Assembly (NCBI GenBank): GCA_037042185.1
Contig: JAXQJY010000028.1
Location: forward strand, 1,488,001-1,552,000
DNA: 64,000 nucleotides
Source: Sordariomycetes sp. S80-01Y
Taxonomy: Eukaryota > Ascomycota > Sordariomycetes
Reading direction: 5' to 3'
In this document: piece by piece, positions 22,875 through 32,957 of the stretch
How positions within the stretch are numbered: position 1 is the first letter of the stretch
How the letters are laid out: each line of letters starts with the position of its first letter
Notes under the pieces: generated by a model
Database searches by the model: none
Seen by the model: the letters and a program-made list of their open reading frames with translations, nothing else
What the model was told of the DNA's origin: nothing
Position numbers and translations under genes: made by a program

Positions 22875-25031
22875 ATGGAGCAGCATGGGTCTTGCCCTAG
22901 CGCCTCTCTCCTGGTATTCGACCAGCCAACTACAGGGTGTAGTGGACCGTCGCGGGCATCGTCTGCGACCGTAACAGGCACCGACCCAGACCCTGACCAA
23001 TCGAACGAGGCAGAATGTCAGTAACAAACAAATAAATTCCACTTCTTCGCTCCACCCCCGTACTGACTACAATTACCACTAGTTGATCTAGGCGATTACG
23101 TCGATAGTTCACTGTGGGGCGGCGCAGACGACACTAGGGGCGAACCCGCACTACGGCCAACTCTAGGCTACGAGCTTCCCTTAAACCCCACAGACGATCT
23201 CGCCGCTAGCCTTGCCGACTCTTATTTTCAACAGTCCTACCTCTATCGCCAAGATGTTATGCGCGGCGGGGACATGGGCGTCTTGGACCACATGATCTCC
23301 AACCCGAATCCCACGGGCCAAGACAACGCATGGACCCTCTCGTCAAAGGGCAAAGTCGAGGGCTTTCATACCACCGCTACAGTTGGATGGCAAAATCACT
23401 TCTCTGGCATGGGCGCTCCTGAAGAGGGCCCGCCGAGTCTTTGCGAGAAGGCAAAGACTCCCCCCGTACGCTCATTGGCATTGCTGGGAATGACTGCCAC
23501 AAGCTTCCAAGCCCATGATGCTCAGTTGCCGACGCGCCCATCGCGCAAGTCGAAGCCCACGAGCGGAATCCCCCGCAAGTCATCAGAAGGCATCAAGAAG
23601 ACGACCACAGCATTTTTCATGAAGGACGGCATGTCCAAGTTCGCCGTGCAAGTGACGCGGCAACCACGTACAGCTGAACAGCGACGAGAGGTGGCCTTGA
23701 CGAGGAAGACCGGGGCATGCATTGGCTGTAGACTATGGAGAGTTCCAGTGAGGAATGCTCCAACAACTACACGAAACTACAAAGTGACGTCGACTGACTT
23801 TCTGCGTAGTGCAAGCGTTCACACGGGTCATCTCAGATCTGTGAGCAATGTCTCTCGCGCGGGTCTGCAGCTTCTCCCCACCTCTGCTTTATTCTGAACA
23901 TCACAGACTGCTCAGTCTTCAGGATGGGTACGTTTCCCTTCCTCATTGTCGGATTATGGCTAACGCTGTCACCATCACCCCCAGGATCGCCACTGCACGA
24001 CAAACCGCTGGCCGAGATGATATGGATAACCAAGGTCGAGGTCGTACTGGAGGTGAGGATGACGGGGCCCATTGAGAGCCGTCCCATGAAAGTCCAGTGC
24101 AGGCATTTCCGCGCAGCTGATACCGATTACATCCGCAAGAATGTAGCTGGCTCCGTCGCCGGCGAGTTTCTCGAAGTCCCCACGTACGCGGCAGTAAATC
24201 TTCACGACTTGGGGCATTGCGTCAAGGGAACAGAGAAATACTACCGCAAGTTCCTCCTCGAAGCTGCGAAGAATACTGCGTCTGGCTTCAGGCAGCAGGC
24301 TCTATGGGACGTGCTCAGCGTCGCTTCAGCGCATGCTGTGGGTCAGCTTTTCGTCGAAGAATAACCCTTTCTTACTAACGAGAATCGCCAGGACAGATAT
24401 CCAGAATCCCTTGTTGACCTCTGCTTGAGTTTATGGACGGGTACGAGGCTGAACCAAATGGAGCGGGCACTTGTGGGCGATGAGAGTCTGGGGATGACAC
24501 CCGTTGATGACCACGCCTCCCCAATCCATGGTCTGATCCCGATACCGCCCATACTGGACAATCAGATCGACCGAGTGACAATAATATGGATGGAGACACT
24601 TATTCAGAAGGTCCTAAAGCTGCTGGGAAGCAAGATCTCTGCCAAAAAATCGGGAAACTGGTTTGAGCTTCTCCTGGCCATCATGGTTCTCCTTGTAACT
24701 GCCGAGTGTACTGCCAAGGAGCAAGAAACATTCATTTCAGAGTTTGCAACGGCGGTAAGTCTACCTACATTTGAAATCACTACGCATGGCGGTACCGCAG
24801 CCTCACACTCTCCAGGAGGACACGCTGAAGCGAAAGGTAGCCGAGTGGTCGTGGCGGCTTATTGAGCAGCTCGAATGGTCTTCCAAGCGCCTGGCGTATA
24901 CGTTCAAGAAGATTGCCAAGAGCCCGTTTCCCGCAGATGCCACGTCACTAAAGTCGGCAATACACTCCCTCGGACTCCAGCCTGAACAGGGGGAGCTGAT
25001 GCGGACTCTGTTAACACTTAAAGGCACGTGA
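22875..25031 (+). CDS. Zn2Cys6-type fungal transcription factor
   Basis: Six exons, 22875..23016, 23083..23747, 23810..23927, 23985..24337, 24392..24754 and 24816..25031, give 618 residues. The cluster is split by the second intron (62 nt): ACIGCRLWRVP ends one exon and CKRSHGSSQICEQC starts the next. The spacing is C-x2-C-x6-C-x9-C-x2-C-x10-C, close to the binuclear zinc consensus. A basic stretch precedes it (RQPRTAEQRREVALTRKTG), and an acidic Asp-rich leader fills residues 1-60. The long helical C-terminal part (DRYPESLVDLCLSLW, then NWFELLLAIMVLL) would be the regulatory domain. It lies head-to-head with the MFS gene and upstream of a dioxygenase, as expected of a pathway-specific regulator. 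A peptide-like frame downstream (25082-25174) has no phase-compatible donor. Confidence 0.85.
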
Positions 25032-25508
25032 AAAGGCACACTCTCCTCGATTTAAACCGCATAGAACGATCTGCTGACTAGAAAAAAGGAGCACCATCGC
25101 CCACTTTTGAGTTTACCCTGACGAATGGAAACATCGGGAGGCTGGAGTGGTGTGCTGAGCTGTTGGGCTGGTAGCAGAGCCTGCTGAATGCTGTGCGCGG
25201 GTTGGAGCTGCAGAGTAACATTTCACCTGTGATAAGACGTCATGTGCTTAACCACTCATATGCGAGGACAAAGATGCATCTCAATGCCCCGCAGAAAGGA
25301 GGGGATCGAAAGTTGCTTGTCAGAGCCTGATCCCCTGTGCCTCACATCACCCGCAGTGTAGAGAATCTCCGACTGGTAAATTCCGCAGAGCCGCAATCCT
25401 CAGATAGCGGTATTTCTACCCACTTGACCTAGTCTTCTTTCTTTAAGGAGTTATCCACAGAAAGGAGAACTACTCGCCGACCGTTGCACGTAAGAATTTG
25501 AATACGCT
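25032..25508. other. Intergenic: regulator 3' flank and dioxygenase promoter
   Basis: A 31-codon stretch at 25082-25174 preceded by CTGACTAG looks like a terminal exon (FEFTLTNGNIGRLEW) but cannot be joined in phase to the regulator. Otherwise the 477 bp show nothing. Confidence 0.4.
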
Positions 25509-26946
25509 ATGCCTCCCGCCACCACCACGCCGGAACCAGACTACTACACGACAGCTGAGGATGAGGTAGAGTTCTGGTCAAAGTTTCGTCAGTCAGCCGT
25601 ATCCAGATCGAATGATACCGCCTTGCCCGATGGATTCCCAAACTCATTGGCATCCCCTCTCGTCTGGGATGGTGCCGACATGGCCCGCAGGGAGGATGAG
25701 TGGGTACTGCTCCTAGACGGGAGCGAAACAGAGTCAATTGCACAGGGGCTCGAACACTTCAGAGGTAGATATTTGAAAACTGTTGGGTTTTTAGCACTTC
25801 ATGCTGCTTACTTTGAGACTGTCAGGTCTTCAGATCCCCCCGACGGGCATCACACCCGACACATTTCCCCTACCGTCTCCCTTGCGGGAGAGACTCGACG
25901 GCATTTCAGCCGCATGTTACAAAGGCCGCGGCTTCTGCGTTCTGAGGGGACTGGATCCAGAGCGCTTCTCGGACGAGGATAACGCCCTGGTTTTTATGGG
26001 CATCTCGGCCCACGTTGCCCCCGTCCGTGGGTTCCAGGACAGGAGACGCCAACAGGTTCTTTGTCAGGCTTCCCGTCAGAGCTTGCATGTCTGGCACACG
26101 CGCTAACGCGCAACAGGTCATGTCGTGAATGCTGCCCACAATATGGAGAAAAAAGAAATAACCCAGCCTGGGTTCACGGACGACGCCATGGTGAGTGGAC
26201 AGTCTAAGCACAGCCCACGACTCGTTAAATGCTGACAGTCCGCCGCAGAGCTTTCACAACGACGAGTGCGAGATCCTGGCGCTCTACGCAATGAGAACTG
26301 CAAGCACCGGCGGGCAGACCCAGATCTGCAGCGGATGGCAAGTATATAATGCCTTGGCAAGGTCTCGACCAGATCTTGTAGCGTGTCTGGCGGAGCCTTG
26401 GGTTCTCGACAAGCACGTAAACCCCACTCCTCACTGGCTTCTGTGCATCGGCTGACCGTCTCTCGGAACAGCTTCCAAGACTACTCGGAGTTTCCGCCTC
26501 AAACACTGCCCTTCATCCACTCCCGGGGCGGCAAGGTCATGTTCTCCTTCTCGCGCTACCCGCTCACCGGCTACGGGGAGTTCCGAAAGCGCAACAGCAA
26601 GCTCCCACCGGTCACCGAGAGGCAGCTCGAGGCCCTGAACGCCCTCCAGATACTTTGCGGCCACCACGCGTTCTCGCTGCCCACGCGGGCGGGCGACAAT
26701 GTCTACTTGAACGACATGGCGCTGCTGCACGGACGGCAGCCCTTCGACGAGGACGGCCAGCCGCTTCAGCGCCATCTCCTCAAGCTCTGCCTGCGGGATC
26801 CAACTCGAGCATGGCCGGTACCGAGCGGGTTGCAGCCTGTCAAGGATAGGGTATTTGGTCCGAACCAGGCTGACGGCACCCGTGAAGAAGAATGTCGGTT
26901 GACTTACTATCCTGGCCAGGAAAAGGGCTGGAGCAAGAACGGCTGA
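25509..26946 (+). CDS. TauD/TfdA-type Fe(II)/2-oxoglutarate dioxygenase
   Basis: Exons 25509..25764, 25826..26062, 26117..26190 and 26249..26416 are firm and in phase. They read RGFQDRRRQQVLCHVVNAAHN and then AMSFHNDECEILAL, where HND is the HxD half of the iron-binding triad. The distal His is in LLHGRQPFDEDG and the 2-oxoglutarate Arg is probably in LLKLCLRDPTRAW. The last exon ends at TGA 26946. The join to it is uncertain: the natural acceptor at 26471 (CAG) is out of phase with the GTAAAC donor at 26417, and only a weaker GAG acceptor at 26490 keeps the frame (396 residues in total). This is a real mini-exon oddity or a frameshift. Fungal relatives oxidise sulfonates, amines or secondary metabolites; the substrate is unknown. 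Confidence 0.85.
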
Positions 26947-27094
26947 TGCGCTGCTTGGTAATTGAGCCACGCAGATGGGATATTGAGGCGTCGTGTCCCT
27001 AAAGCGTGTTGATAGTTGTTATGACGTTTCGTCTTTTGCTCCCTCGACAGCGACTGAATCGTTAGTCGCGGTCCGTCAAGCCTGATGTCCGGCT

Positions 27095-27904
27095 TCAGAT
27101 CGAGTCGTCCCAGCCTGTCCAGACCAATGCATCCATAGCAACAAAGCTGTACTCGCCCTCAACCTGGATCTTAGTATTACAGACCGAGCTGAAGCCCAGC
27201 TTTTCGTAGAATCGCTTCGCACTCGAGGTCTCGACGAGGACGGGCACCCGGGACTTGCGGGCAATCTCGAAACCCCACTCAACGAGCGCAGTCCCGACGC
27301 CCTCTCCCCAGGCGTCGCTGCGGGTGTATAGGGCGTGCAGCTGCAGGGCTTGCGGGTATCGGGGTCGCCAGTATTCGCTTTGTATGAGCTCGTTTGTTGC
27401 AAAGAAGGCATCGTAATGGGCCACGTCGACGTCGCGACGGGTATAGAGCGAGGTTATGATATAGTTTCGGACGCTCAGATAGACTCCTGGGATCATGTAA
27501 GCACCAGAAACAATGACATACGGTAGACTGAAGGCAACAATAGCAAGGAAGTACATACGGCCGAGAGCTTTTGGCCACGAGTCTGCCAGACATGAGACGG
27601 GCGGTGTGGATCCCGGACCGGGTCTCCACTCCCACTCGGCGAGTCCAACGGGGACCCATTTCTCGGCTCCGGCTCCGTTGGCGTCTGTCCTCAGTATCTC
27701 GGCAAGCATGACGGTCCCGTGACGTTCGTAAAGCATAGGATCGATTCTTAACCTGGAAAAGAAGTACTCATTATCTTGGGGATATTGCTCCCGATGGGGG
27801 AAATTGTATGCAAAGAGAGCATCGTGGCTGTCGAGGAGGGCGGAAAAGAGGATGGCCTTGATGGAGCCGAGGTCGCCCGATGAAGCCTGCCTGAGTCTGA
27901 GCAT
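27095..27904 (-). CDS. GNAT-family N-acetyltransferase (copy 2)
   Basis: Exons complement(27095..27486, 27559..27904) give 245 residues. The N-terminus is MLRLRQASSGDLGSI. The acetyl-CoA site is LQLHALYTRSDAWGEGVGTALVEWG, with a textbook R/Q-x-x-G-x-G/A turn (DAWGEGVGTAL). The C-terminus has KRFYEKLGFSSV. The 72-nt intron (GTATGT...CCCAG) is a multiple of three with no stop, so the unspliced frame is also open and would insert a hydrophobic segment (FLAIVAFSLPYVIVSGAYM), for 269 residues. The intron lies in phase 1 after residue 115, and in copy 1 (18908-19698) in phase 1 after residue 111, which argues for common descent. It lies tail-to-tail with the dioxygenase, 148 bp apart. Confidence 0.9.
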   Translation of the reverse strand: MLRLRQASSGDLGSIKAILFSALLDSHDALFAYNFPHREQYPQDNEYFFSRLRIDPMLYERHGTVMLAEILRTDANGAGAEKWVPVGLAEWEWRPGPGSTPPVSCLADSWPKALGRMYFLAIVAFSLPYVIVSGAYMIPGVYLSVRNYIITSLYTRRDVDVAHYDAFFATNELIQSEYWRPRYPQALQLHALYTRSDAWGEGVGTALVEWGFEIARKSRVPVLVETSSAKRFYEKLGFSSVCNTKIQVEGEYSFVAMDALVWTGWDDSI

Positions 27905-28611
27905 CTTTCCCTGTCGTCTTGTGATGTTGACATGTCATGTCTGGTGATGTGAAGTTCAGGAGCGCCTTGCCAGCGCAGACATTGGGGATGCCACATGTTT
28001 TTAAGGCTGCCGACAGCGTCGCCGGTTACTGCATTGGGAGGTGAGTCTGGTACCGCACATGATTCGTCACGTTCCCGATGCGGTAACCGGCGATTGTCTT
28101 CAGCCCCAACTTCCCGTCACTACACCAATAACTTACCGGATACCTGATTCGGAAGGGACTTCAACCTTGCACTCTTGTTCGATTTGCTGTCCTCTCGACA
28201 GCAAAGCGATAAACGACTAGCTGGGACGAATGAGAAGAAGTTCCTTAGTTGGCCGGGCACAGGCAGGGCAGGGCGGTCCCAGAGATTCTTGGCAACCGGC
28301 CAGTGTCTTGGCTGGTGTCAAGAGCTCAAGGCTCAATGCCTCGAAGACTCGGAGTGGATAGAGACAGACTTGAGGTCCAAGTCCACCCAGGTAAGGGCGA
28401 GTGAGCCTCATGCGATTGATTATATGGGTGTTTAAATACCGTGGTTACGACCTCTTGGGAGGTCTCTGGACAACAAACTCAGCATTATCCTGCCACTTCT
28501 GATAGCTGTCAATCCCGCCAACCTGCCTTCACCTACCTCACAGCCTTCATCCGCAGATTCTTGCGTGAACGCTCTCAATACCGCAGCTGTACTGCATATT
28601 CACAAGACACC
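27905..28611. other. Intergenic between divergent genes
   Basis: The 707 bp separate GNAT copy 2 (-) from a small plus-strand gene. The frame of the latter is open from 28441, but this upstream part lacks protein character. Nothing else is seen. Confidence 0.45.
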
Positions 28612-28920
28612 ATGTCACCGGCCTGCCTAGAACAGCCATGCAACACCGTTGTACCCGGCTCGCAACCTCAGTCAAGCCGCTCAGTGGCCAGCGCTCCCCT
28701 TAGCGCCGATGAATCAACAGCTACAACACCCACCATGTCCCGTGTCGGAAGCTACCAGGGGCTTGTGAGGGATTGTTCGTCTGATGCGGTCGAATCGGCT
28801 GCCCTCGTACGATGGTTGGACGAGACGCCGGCGGATGAGCCATGGACTGTGTACAGGGTCTCACCAGGTCGTGGCACCGAGGAAGGCTATGGAATTTGCC
28901 TGTGTGGGGAGGAGCCTTGA
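28612..28920 (+). CDS. Small hypothetical protein
   Basis: An intronless frame of 102 codons starts at an ATG with CACC context (ACACCATGTC). The N-terminal half is Ser/Thr/Pro/Gln-rich (SQPQSSRSVASAPLSADES). The C-terminal half is more ordered, with SSDAVESAALVRWLDE, then PWTVYRVSPGRGTEEGYGICLC and a final Cys-x-Cys. There is no signal peptide or membrane segment. I do not recognise the family and the coding status rests on composition only. Confidence 0.45.
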   Translation: MSPACLEQPCNTVVPGSQPQSSRSVASAPLSADESTATTPTMSRVGSYQGLVRDCSSDAVESAALVRWLDETPADEPWTVYRVSPGRGTEEGYGICLCGEEP

Positions 28921-30116
28921 ATCAATCTAGGACAATCAATAGTAAAGTTGTTCCTCAAATTCACGAGGCTCAAACGTGGACAGTATGCTGGCTATAGATA
29001 GCGAGTGACAAAACTTCTCTGGCTCGTTCTGTCGATCTTACAAAGCATAGCTATTTACGTCACACCTTCTTTGGTGCTTCTTGAGAGCACGCAGAAACCT
29101 GCCTGTGAGGTCTCAGACAGGAGCCGAGCGCATAGGATTCTCAAAATTAACCCGTGGGATGTTTCACGATCTTCCAACGAATTCAATGGACAGTATAACC
29201 AAGGTTCTTAGGCGCGCGCGTGCAGAGATGGATCTGTGCAGCCCGACCGGTCCTAGTGTGTCTAGCTGAGCGGCTTCACCCTATTGTGGTTAGAACAAGG
29301 CGATAATGCTTCACAATTGGGACCGGGTTACATTCCCTACTGGCTGTGGATTTGCCCTGGAGCTGGGAGCTGGCTGGGCGCAAATCGGAGTGCGGCTTCG
29401 CAAACAACGAACGACCAACAGCATAATTTGAAACATGCAGATCGGCCAGCCCGGGCCCCATTGCTGCTGAGGTTCCATTTAGGAATCCTACTGCACTAAT
29501 GGTCACCAGCTATTCCTACTTAGACAGTATTTCCGCTTCACGTGCCGGACCGGTGCCACTCATCTTTGGCAGTACGAACCATTTTCGGATCGGTTCCGGG
29601 AGACGACAGGAGTTCCCTGCTTTGAAGATCATTGCCATTTTGGTCCCAGCGAGCCACAAAGCTCACATTCAATCTGAACGGCCTTGAAAAAGGGCATTCG
29701 CTTAAAACAGAATTTCCCTGCCCTGCGAGTTAAAGGAATGACGAGTGACAGCCCTGGTCAGCTCCGAAAACATGCTGGTAGGATCGTGAGAATCCCGCGA
29801 GTAAACAACACTAGAGGATGCATCTGCATGCCGGATCTTGGCAGGGTTTGTTCCCGGGCGGGACGACAGGGATGGTACATTATTACCTTCGTCCTGGGAA
29901 GAAACCGACCCCCCCCCCCCCCTTTGGTCCGGCAGCCGGCAACCCCTGAGCTTTCACACATGGCCTCAGTCCCGACAACAGCGCTCACTCTGAGATCAAG
30001 ACGAGAAAGAGATTAAACATTTCCCTCAAGTTGTGAATTATTCACCGACGTCGAATAGTGCAACGATCAGGCAGCTATTCTCATCATATGTTCATTATCC
30101 GCCGCTTATACCAACA
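28921..30116. other. Intergenic with homopolymer C tract
   Basis: These 1.2 kb contain a run of 14 C at 29909-29922 and no supported gene. Several short frames cover it but none has splice partners or motifs. Confidence 0.5.
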
Positions 30117-30914
30117 ATGCCTGTTGAGTCACTTATTTCCGAAAGCACCTTCACCAGCATATTCGCGGCATTGCGCTTGGTCCAATTCTCTGTCGACCTC
30201 AAAGGCGTCCCAGAAAGCTCGAAAACGTTCGTGCGACTAGTGGAGCAGGTGGAAGAGGACGTCGAACACGCTCTACGCTGTCGAGCTGACTGTGCCAGCC
30301 GCTTCGACCAGTACCCTGAGTTCCATCGGAAATGGTCTTCGAACGCGATCAATTCCACCTTGAGAGCCCTCGATGAACTTGGCCAACTCATCCTCAGAGG
30401 CGTCAGCAACGAGTCGAAGCTGGATGCCAGACTAGAATACCTCTTAAAGAATTACGACAAACTTGCGGCTCAAGAAAGATCATTGAAATACTGCCACGCG
30501 ACACTCCTGGCCGCTATAAATGCTATGCATTTGATTATCTTCCAAGCCGGACCGCCTGTTGCCCGTCCATCTTGGTCTCCGACGTCGAGTGGCGATCTCG
30601 GACGCGCCTCAAGCCAACGCCCTGCGCCATCGTGGTCTCCTGTTTCTCGTCAGACGTCAACGGTTTCCATGGGACTGTCTACAGCTGCAAATTCTGAGAT
30701 CTTATCTCCTCTTTCCGACATTGGCATGCTCAACCGACATCATGGGGCGGCGTATGCGCAATCAGGTGAGTGCACATTCGCCATTCAATTACAGACTTTT
30801 GGCTAAGGCTTAACCCCAATATAAGCTCATTCCGATCTGAAAACTCTCCAAGGTATTGCGACGGGAAGTCTTCCAGAGCTTGACTCTTCGAACATCACAG
30901 AAAAGGGCTCCTAG
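30117..30914 (+). CDS. Hypothetical helical protein
   Basis: Exons 30117..30765 and 30826..30914 are joined over a 60-nt GTGAGT...ATAAG intron and give 245 residues. Without splicing the frame would end at 30806 in non-protein-like sequence; with it the C-terminus reads AHSDLKTLQGIATGSLPELD. Residues 1-150 are strongly helical (FAALRLVQFSVDLKGVPES, then FVRLVEQVEEDVEHALRCR), like the N-terminal helical module seen in front of various fungal signalling and ankyrin proteins. A Ser/Pro-rich region with two SWSP motifs follows. It has no catalytic motif, signal or membrane segment. It may be a stand-alone version of that module. Confidence 0.72.
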
Positions 30915-31067
30915 CTAAACGCGGTTGAAGTATCTTTGACATGGAAGGGGTCAGCCGACACAGATTTAATGGAGAGAATGTCACTCTATGAGGCTGGTCA
31001 GAGTGTAAAGGACTCGGATTGATAATCCTGATAGTCCATCTATTTGTGGCAATGTCTGTTTCTCTGC

Positions 31068-32458
31068 TCAGTACTCTACAATACATGAAGCCAGGGTAAC
31101 CTTGACTTCCATATCACCGTGGCGTTGCTCTCCAACAGTTCTCTTGCGAGAAACTTGTAAGCCAGGAAACACCACCATGGCCGCTTTGACATCCTTGGGT
31201 GGCTTTTCCCATATCGGTTCCCACTCATGGGCATCCGAGAAAAGTTCAAGCCCCAGTTGACCGGCGTCTTGGACTAGGCCTTCAATGACGCGGTAGAAGC
31301 TATCATAGGGCTTCGGGTGAAGCGGAGCCAGCGCAGACGCAATTCTGCCAGCCTCTGAATGATTCTGCTTGATTCTTAGGCCCGAGGGGAAGAGATGGCT
31401 AGAGATTTGGCGCCAAAGCGTCAGTAGTTCCTTGCGGCTTGGTGTGTCTAGGCTTAAGTTCAGCAAAGTCCCGGAAAGCAGCGTGAGATGGAGGAAGCGC
31501 CTACCTGATCCAAATCCACCTTCTCTCCTGGTCGTCTCTGGTGCTTTCTGGAAGATTCGATGGACAGCCAACAGCTCTTGAGGTAGTAGGCAGATATCAG
31601 TACAATGGCGGGGATGCATTGCGTTGAAAATGATCTGAGCAATGAGTAGACGAATGGAACAAGACCGTGTTTTATCGTTGAGAAAAGCGGTTGACCATGA
31701 TGACCCATCGATGGGCGGACCAGCGAGGCTTTGGAGGCCTGCCTCGGTCGAAGCGTCCAGTAGGACATGCTCCTCGCTGAAGAAATTGTCCACGCAGTTC
31801 TTGATGTCTGTGCTAAGCTTCCCGAGCTTCTGGCGGAAGGTCTCATCGGATATCGCCTGCGGGAGGTGATCAAGAACGGTGACGTCCCGATGCACAGTCT
31901 TGTTCTCCTCCGCTGCAGAAGAGAAAGAACCCTTGCGGTTGCCTCGTTTTCTTTTGAGTCGGATATAAGCAAACACAGCTAAAAGCGCGAGAAGGACACC
32001 GCCCACTGCAGCGCCCACCGCAATGCCACCGGCTTCGGCTGGAGAGATCGTACCACCAGCTGCTGTAGCAGATGGGCTTGACGTTTCACTCGACGTGGGA
32101 GTTGAAGCCTGCGAGGAAGTTCGCGAAGAAGTCGACGAAGAAGTCGACGGTGTCTCAATGTTCGTTGGAGCAGCTGGTGTTGTTATTGCTGATGTTGCTG
32201 GAATCGGAAGTGTCTCAGTGATCGTCGATGTGACTGCTGTGTCTCCTCCATATATGGTAGTTGTCCTTATTATTGTCTGCTGCTGCTGGGTGTAAGTACT
32301 CGATCTTATCCTCCCCAGTGCGTCGCCTCTGAAGTCGCGCTCTCTGGAGCTCTGGAGTCACCTCTTACCAAACTTTGGCCTTCTGGAGGAACAAATGTGT
32401 CGCCCGGCTGACCGTCATTTTGTGGTTCGGCCACTGGGTCGCGGGGGACTAAGGCCAT
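31068..32458 (-). CDS. Single-pass membrane protein with Ser/Thr-rich ectodomain, 5' end unsure
   Basis: The main exon 31068..32285 and an upstream exon 32369..32493 are joined in phase 0 over an 83-nt GTAAGA...CCCAG intron. Extracellular side: Thr/Ser-rich mucin-like stalk (TSTITETLPIPATSAITTP, then STSSSTSSRTSSQASTP). Membrane segment: GGIAVGAAVGGVLLALLAVFAYI, followed by the stop-transfer RLKRKRGNRK. About 290 cytosolic residues follow, helical, ending in EVKVTLASCIVEY. The architecture resembles fungal wall-stress or WSC-like sensors, but no cysteine domain or signal peptide is visible in the bases upstream. I give the ATG at 32458 as a provisional start (435 residues); the splice acceptor at 32494 suggests at least one more 5' exon. 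Confidence 0.65.
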
Positions 32459-32957
32459 GATCGCAGAAACATTCACTACAGTAGATTGTACTCCTGTAAA
32501 TCATGAATAAGTTTGAGAATCGAGAGCCCAGTTGGAAAATGCAGTGGTGAGAAAGAGATCGCGTCCGGCTCAGCAGAGGGCGATCGGCGAGAATATCTTT
32601 TCGAAGAATCACACTCAGCTGAATGCCGACCCGTTCGCAACCCCCCTGGCCCCTGATCGATGTTCACAACCAACATGCATACTCTTACTCCACCCCCTTG
32701 CAGGTGAAAGTAGTATTGATAATCAAACTTTGCCGCCGACATGCGTGCCAATTTTCCCGTTGAGGGGCTTTGGTTTCCCAGTCCTGTGGGAGCGGCTCGT
32801 GGAGGGAGGGATGCGCATGGCTCCGATGCACCAGGCCATGCTGCGAGGCTCGTCATACGGAGTTCCGATCTATTTAGCATCCTTGATGTGCTCGAAAACA
32901 ATTCAAACTGCAAAACCCTACACCAACAAAAGTTCCACCACCAACCTTTTATTTTTC
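32459..32957. other. Head-to-head intergenic region
   Basis: It lies between the membrane protein (-) and the Hsp70-like gene (+). It probably contains promoters of both and possibly an unfound first exon of the membrane protein. Confidence 0.45.

Noticed and set aside
26431-26970. 179-codon minus-strand frame over the dioxygenase end
   Set aside because: It is antisense to the last dioxygenase exon; GC-rich third positions explain the open frame.
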